A DNA stretch of 64,000 nucleotides, taken from assembly GCF_014698825.1 (NCBI RefSeq), contig NZ_JACJTT010000015.1, positions 44,695 to 108,694 on the forward strand, in the 5' to 3' direction. Under the pieces are notes generated by a model that saw only the letters and a program-made list of their open reading frames with translations, was not told the DNA's origin and made no database searches. The stretch is from Richelia sinica FACHB-800. Lineage in GTDB: Bacteria > Cyanobacteriota > Cyanobacteriia > Cyanobacteriales > Nostocaceae. Below, one piece after another: positions 59,990 through 64,000 of the stretch. Both the position numbers and the translations under genes were made by a program. Numbering within the stretch: position 1 is the first letter of the stretch; each line of letters starts with the position of its first letter.

Positions 59990-60934
59990 ATGCGTCTAGA
60001 GCAGCTGCAAGCCTTTCTAGCGATCGCCCAAACGGGCAGCTTTCAACAAGCAGCCAGAAAGTGTGGTGTAACCCAATCAACCATTAGTCGTCAAATCCAG
60101 TCATTAGAAGCTGATTTGGGGGTAGAACTGTTTCATCGAACCAGCCAAAGCAAGTTAACTTTAGGGGGTGAAAGATTACTACCCCGTGTCCGCAAGATTT
60201 GCCAAGAATGGGATACAGCCACTAAAGAATTAGCAGACTTAGTAGCAGGGAAACAGCCAGAACTGTGTATAGCTGTGATTCACTCCCTGTGTGCATCCTA
60301 TCTGCCACCGGTATTACAAAAGTTTTGCCATGATTATCCAGATGTACAATTGCGAGTAACATCGTTGGGAAGCGATCGCGCCTTAAAAGTTCTCAAAGAT
60401 GGTTTAGTAGATTTAGCGATCGTTATGCACAACCGCTTTTTAATCACCAGCAAAGAAATGGCTGTGGAAGTCCTGTACGAAGAACCGATAGAAGTTCTCA
60501 CATCCATAAATCATCCCCTCGCACAATATGAATATGTACCTTGGTCAGAGTTAGTTCGCTACCCCCAAGTCATATTTAAAGATGGTTACGGAATGCAGCG
60601 TCTGATTCAAGATAGATTTGAACGACTAGAAGCAAAACTACAAGCAGCTTTAGAAGTAAATACCTTAGATGCCTTTCGTGGTGTAGTTCGGCAAGGAGAA
60701 CTCATTGCCCTATTACCCCATTCAGCCCTCCTAGAAGCCAGATGCGATCCCACCCTTGCTGTTAGGCCCCTAGCCACTAACAATAGTCTGTCACCAGAAC
60801 ACTCCAATTTAAGCCGACGGGTAGTGATGGTCACAACTCAAGATCGACTACAAATTCCTCCCATTCAGCACTTTTGGCAACTTGTCCGTGATAACATTCA
60901 ACTCCAGTTGAATCAACAACGCAGTGCTTGTTAA
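59990..60934 (+). CDS. LysR-family transcriptional regulator
   Basis: The 314-residue protein starts MRLEQLQAFLAIAQTGSFQQ. The winged HTH AARKCGVTQSTISRQIQSLE spans residues 21-40. The C-terminal co-inducer domain includes PELCIAVIHSLCASYLPPVL, GLVDLAIVMHNR and VRQGELIALLPHSAL. It is a typical LTTR length. Cyanobacterial LTTRs of this kind respond to carbon, redox or photorespiratory metabolites, but the ligand here is unknown. Flanking genes are not divergent partners, so its target is unclear. Confidence 0.92.
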   Translation: MRLEQLQAFLAIAQTGSFQQAARKCGVTQSTISRQIQSLEADLGVELFHRTSQSKLTLGGERLLPRVRKICQEWDTATKELADLVAGKQPELCIAVIHSLCASYLPPVLQKFCHDYPDVQLRVTSLGSDRALKVLKDGLVDLAIVMHNRFLITSKEMAVEVLYEEPIEVLTSINHPLAQYEYVPWSELVRYPQVIFKDGYGMQRLIQDRFERLEAKLQAALEVNTLDAFRGVVRQGELIALLPHSALLEARCDPTLAVRPLATNNSLSPEHSNLSRRVVMVTTQDRLQIPPIQHFWQLVRDNIQLQLNQQRSAC

Positions 60935-60984
60935 AAATAGCTCTATTTAAAGTAAGTTCGGGTTAAAGCTATTTTGCTATTCAT

Positions 60985-61078
60985 TAGACATCTGGTAGTA
61001 ATTAAGTGTGCGTGGTGTGAAACCCTTGTAGAGAAGTTCCGCTGGAACGTCTCTACATTCATTTTCACCAGATGTCTA
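60985..61078. mobile_element. Nested inverted-repeat element (MITE-like)
   Basis: Perfect 12-bp ends TAGACATCTGGT (60985-60996) and ACCAGATGTCTA (61067-61078) enclose 94 bp. Inside lies a second imperfect palindrome, 61027-61057, of the TGTAGAGA-GTTCC type that I recall as a common Nostoc repeat (GTAGAGACGTT...). One repeat seems to have inserted into another, or they form a composite. Confidence 0.55.
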
Positions 61079-61237
61079 TTCCACGAAAAAATAGGGCTTG
61101 TGGGTGAAGATATAGTAATTTTTTCAGATGATCCCGAATATAGGTGATTGAGAAGTTAGCATCCATAGTTATAGATAATGAAGCTCCCACTAAAAGCGGG
61201 TTCTAGTCCTGACTCCTGCTATAACAATTTATTAGCA

Positions 61238-62149
61238 TCAACGGGGATAAATCCAAACTAAAACATCAGGAGTATGAAGATAAACCAACTCATCCTCAAC
61301 TCTGTGATTATGTCTCACCCATTGGCCAACAATTGTATATTGTTCATTTTTCAAAGGATCATCCTCTAAAGAGTCCGAGAATAGAAAAGCTAATTGCTTA
61401 CCAATTTCATTGTCAGATAACTCTAAAAGATGATTAAGCGGTGAATTATAATCAATTATGTCACCTATTTGATAAGAAATTTGAGCCTTTTCCAGGTTAG
61501 CAACAATCAAGGATAAAGATAAAGGTGATTTCTTCCCAAATTTAGGATAAAGTTCCCTTTTCATTTTTTGAAAATCCCCATCAGGGTGTTCAGTCGCAAT
61601 TACACAACAACCATGAGGAGCCATAATTTCTTGAAGACGTTCAAGAGATAATATTTCTTCATCAGTTCCTCTCGGAAACTCATATAAAGAATGCAAAACT
61701 ATCACCAAATCGTAAGATGTGCTCAAACTAGCACTGGCTAAGGTTTGAGCAAATACTTGCCCCAAAAAAGAAGTAGATCGATAATTCTGAAATAATTTCT
61801 TCTGTTGCTCTAATTTGGGTTCTAAGGAATCAATAATTATTTGTAATTGAGGGAAATTTTCTCTCAATTTTCTTGCTAAATATATTGCTTTATTTCCATT
61901 CCCAGAACCAACATCAAGAATTTTTTGCGTTTCTAAATTTTGAAGATGCTTGAGGAAATCAGGAGCAAATTTCGGTAACTGCTCAATAATAGCTTCTGGA
62001 GTTAAAATATCTTCGTGAGAAACACCCAAAAATAATTCTAATCCGGCTACGTATTCTTGTTCTTTAACTGTTGGAGTATACATATCTCGACAAATTCCAT
62101 TCATGTAATGAAAACCTAAATGGTTTCTTCTTAAGTTTGAAAATACCAA
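61238..62149 (-). CDS. Class I SAM-dependent methyltransferase, SAM-binding core clear
   Basis: The frame of 303 residues has motif I ILDVGSGNGNKAIYLARKL near residues 99-117. The acidic-turn region IIIDSLEPKLEQQKKLFQNY, and YDLVIVLHSLYEFPRG with an aspartate/valine-rich strand, follow. After the Rossmann core a C-terminal extension of about 90 residues ends VWIYPR. Start is uncertain: MNGICRDMYT (62104) or MYTPTVKEQEY (62083) are alternatives to 62149. No neighbour shows the substrate. Confidence 0.75.
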   Translation of the reverse strand: MVFSNLRRNHLGFHYMNGICRDMYTPTVKEQEYVAGLELFLGVSHEDILTPEAIIEQLPKFAPDFLKHLQNLETQKILDVGSGNGNKAIYLARKLRENFPQLQIIIDSLEPKLEQQKKLFQNYRSTSFLGQVFAQTLASASLSTSYDLVIVLHSLYEFPRGTDEEILSLERLQEIMAPHGCCVIATEHPDGDFQKMKRELYPKFGKKSPLSLSLIVANLEKAQISYQIGDIIDYNSPLNHLLELSDNEIGKQLAFLFSDSLEDDPLKNEQYTIVGQWVRHNHRVEDELVYLHTPDVLVWIYPR

Positions 62150-62684
62150 CTGAGCGAAGTTACAAGAAAATTGGATTTTTAATTAAGTTTTGGACACCCC
62201 ATATATAGGCTAAACAAACACATCTATATTGTGTTTGTTTATTTTCAATGAAAAACTATCACTTGACCAATACCCAGCGGGAAATAACCAGTATTTATAG
62301 CGGTTCCCTGTCTAATGAAGTACACACCAATTTATTCACTGTTTACTGCTCTCTGTTCCCTAAAACGAAAAAACCTTATACCTCACTAGCATGGGAACGG
62401 CTATATATCAATTATGTTGTCACTATAATCTAAGCAATTTCTTGTTTAGTATTATTATGTAATAATTATAAATTGTGAAACGCAGAAACATGTAGGTTTC
62501 TGTAACAATTTTTAAGAATAACATATTTAAGCAATAAATTATAATATCTGGCAGATTTGTATTTATCAGTGCTATTCAAATTAGAAAACAAATCATACCA
62601 GGAAAATTACTAGTATATATTTTGACAGTTTTTTTGCAAAGTGTGACCTATTGCACTCGTCTGTAATATGAGGAAGGTAGACAA
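62150..62684. other. Spacer between the methyltransferase and MASE1 kinase genes
   Basis: It contains the palindrome at 62211-62241 and a 61-codon frame at 62248-62433 without recognised domain or ribosome site, judged not to be a gene. The ribosome site AGGAAGG of the kinase lies at the right end. Confidence 0.35.
62211..62241. promoter_or_regulatory. Palindrome upstream of the methyltransferase gene
   Basis: Perfect 12-bp arms TAAACAAACACA and TGTGTTTGTTTA with a seven-base loop, 62 bp before the longest methyltransferase start. It could be an operator or a hairpin of the leader. Confidence 0.35.
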
Positions 62685-63854
62685 TTGCTTAACCTTAAAA
62701 ATAAATTAAAATTTCCCCAATTTTCGGTTAAAAGTAATTGGCAATTTTTATTGTCTTTAATTGGTTTACCAATTATTCATTTATGTTTAGTGAAACTTGC
62801 TATCTCTATTTCTTTGGATAATGGTGTAGCAGCAATTTGGCCTTCTTCTGGTATTTATATAGTGGGAATATTACGCTTTGGTATTAAATTTTTACCTGCC
62901 ATTGCATTTAGTGAATTCCTGAGTAACACATGGTTATATGGTATTATTTATAAAACACCGTATGTTGTTTTAGTAGTGACCATAATTACTATAGTAAATT
63001 CTTTAGATGCTCTAATTATTTACTTGTTAAATAAAAAATTTATAGGTTCTGATAACTATTTTGAACGGTCTCAAGATACATTCAAATTTCTAGCAATTGC
63101 TGTGGGAGAATCTTTTTTTACTTCTCATGCAGCAATTCTGACTCTTTGTTTAACTCAAAACCTTCCTTGGGACGCTTATCAAATATCCTGGTGGGCTTGG
63201 TGGATGGCATTACCTTTAAATACGTTATTTATTACTCCTCCTCTCTTAGCTTGGACAAAAACACATCATAGAAAACGTCCCTTACCATCTTCTTGGAAAT
63301 TAGAGTTGTTGTTAATGGGATTCATTATTGCTGTAATTAATCAGATTTCTTTTATTAAAGCTTATCCAATTGAGTATACTTTTTTACCTATTTTAGTTTG
63401 GTCTGCTTTTCGGTTTCGTTTGCGAGAAACAAGTATTGTAACATTATTAATCGCGGCTCTGGCTATTTGGGGGACTACTAAAGGAACAGGTTCATTTTAT
63501 CGTCAATCAACGATGGAATCCCTGATTTTATTACAATCTTTTATTGGTGTTTTTGCTCTCACATCTTTAGTTTTATCCGCCACTATTCGAGAAAACTGGT
63601 GGGCAGAATTTCGCCTGAAACAAGCTAATGAAAATCTAGAAGAACGAGTAGAAAAAAGAACATTAGAATTACAAGATGCACTCAAAGAATTAAAATTAAC
63701 TCAGTCACAAGTTATTCAAAATGAAAAGATGTCAAGCTTGGGTCAACTAGTAGCAGGTATTGCCCATGAAATTAATAATCCCGTCAATTTTATTCATGGT
63801 AATATCACCCATTTTAAAGAATATACACAAGACCTGTTAAATCAGAAATGTTGA
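62685..63854 (+). pseudogene. MASE1-domain histidine kinase truncated after the H-box
   Basis: TTG at 62685 after AGGAAGG (seven bases) starts [10 protein letters not shown]. An ATG at 62668 soon meets a stop, so TTG is the likely start. The 389 residues hold a MASE1 membrane sensor (about 20-300, eight or so helices, [20 protein letters not shown]). A coiled coil (305-345) and the dimerisation helix with [20 protein letters not shown] and His361 follow. A TGA at 63852 then ends the frame at LLNQKC. The HATPase domain is missing, so it cannot autophosphorylate. No HATPase motif is visible in the remaining 146 bp. Disruption by an element or deletion at about 63840 is likely. Confidence 0.8.
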
Positions 63855-64000
63855 ATCCTAATACAAAACTTTACATATCTAGTTATACTAGCTCTAAAAA
63901 GGTTAAATATGTCAACAAAACATAATCTCCTCAAACCAATGAACATAACTGATTTTCTGACACATACAAGATTGTAAATAGCGAAGTTTATCTAATAGCT

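Noticed and set aside
62248..62433. 61-codon plus-strand frame before the MASE1 kinase
   Set aside because: Composition looks like translated spacer DNA and no start signal is present.

Overview
The window is chromosomal DNA of a filamentous cyanobacterium, most likely of the Nostocales (Nostoc/Anabaena/Calothrix type). The evidence is the frequent HIP1 octamer GCGATCGC, the low-to-moderate GC content, an RRM RNA-binding protein gene followed by rpsU, plastid-lipid/fibrillin, carotene-isomerase-like and cyanobacteriochrome-type genes, and a CRISPR repeat whose transcribed form ends in ATTGAAAC. No rRNA or tRNA gene was recognised.

Layout. (1) 0.1-8.1 kb: core and accessory genes. These are a MarR regulator with three copies of an ACGTAATATT site, a GT39-like membrane glycosyltransferase, a methyltransferase, a small lipoprotein, an unknown protein, a PAP2 phosphatase, the rbp-rpsU pair, cysQ, and a decayed tyrosine recombinase. 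(2) 8.1-27 kb: one minus-strand exopolysaccharide locus of the Wzx/Wzy type. In transcription order it holds a FlaA1/CapD-like dehydratase, Wzx flippase, GT4, GT2, Wzy-like polymerase, beta-helix protein, asparagine synthetase, GT4, sugar-phosphate transferase, two FemAB/GNAT-like acyltransferases, methyltransferase, DegT aminotransferase and a Wzc-type tyrosine kinase. Two gene ghosts lie inside it: a GT4 C-terminus and a nucleotide-sugar dehydrogenase piece.

(3) 27-33.3 kb: an accessory island on the plus strand, and the most unusual part. It holds a papain-like C1 peptidase broken by one in-frame TGA, a small protein sharing the peptidase's C-terminal module, a chagasin-type (I42) inhibitor of C1 peptidases, an M6 metalloprotease and a small exported protein. 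Around these lie a possible double-glycine-type leader peptide and fragments of transposases and of an ABC exporter. I read this as a protease/inhibitor cassette, possibly derived from a peptide-export or effector-immunity locus. (4) 33.6-46.3 kb: CHASE2 protein, DUF928 protein, TPR-CHAT caspase-like protein, a 1677-residue two-partner-secretion exoprotein and its TpsB transporter.

(5) 47-51 kb: a PfkB kinase, rsmI, a DUF1036 protein, and a CRISPR array of 16 identical 37-bp repeats without cas genes in the window. The array reads on the minus strand and its leader lies on the right. (6) 51-64 kb: signalling and redox genes. These are a REC-histidine kinase, a CrtISO-family oxidoreductase divergent from a PAP/fibrillin gene, a 1399-residue hybrid kinase whose GAF domain has both cysteines of DXCF cyanobacteriochromes, a Tat-exported Rieske protein, a LysR regulator, a methyltransferase, and a MASE1 histidine kinase that stops before its ATPase domain. 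Several MITE-like inverted repeats lie between these genes.

All family assignments come from reading the translated sequence by eye; no database search was possible.
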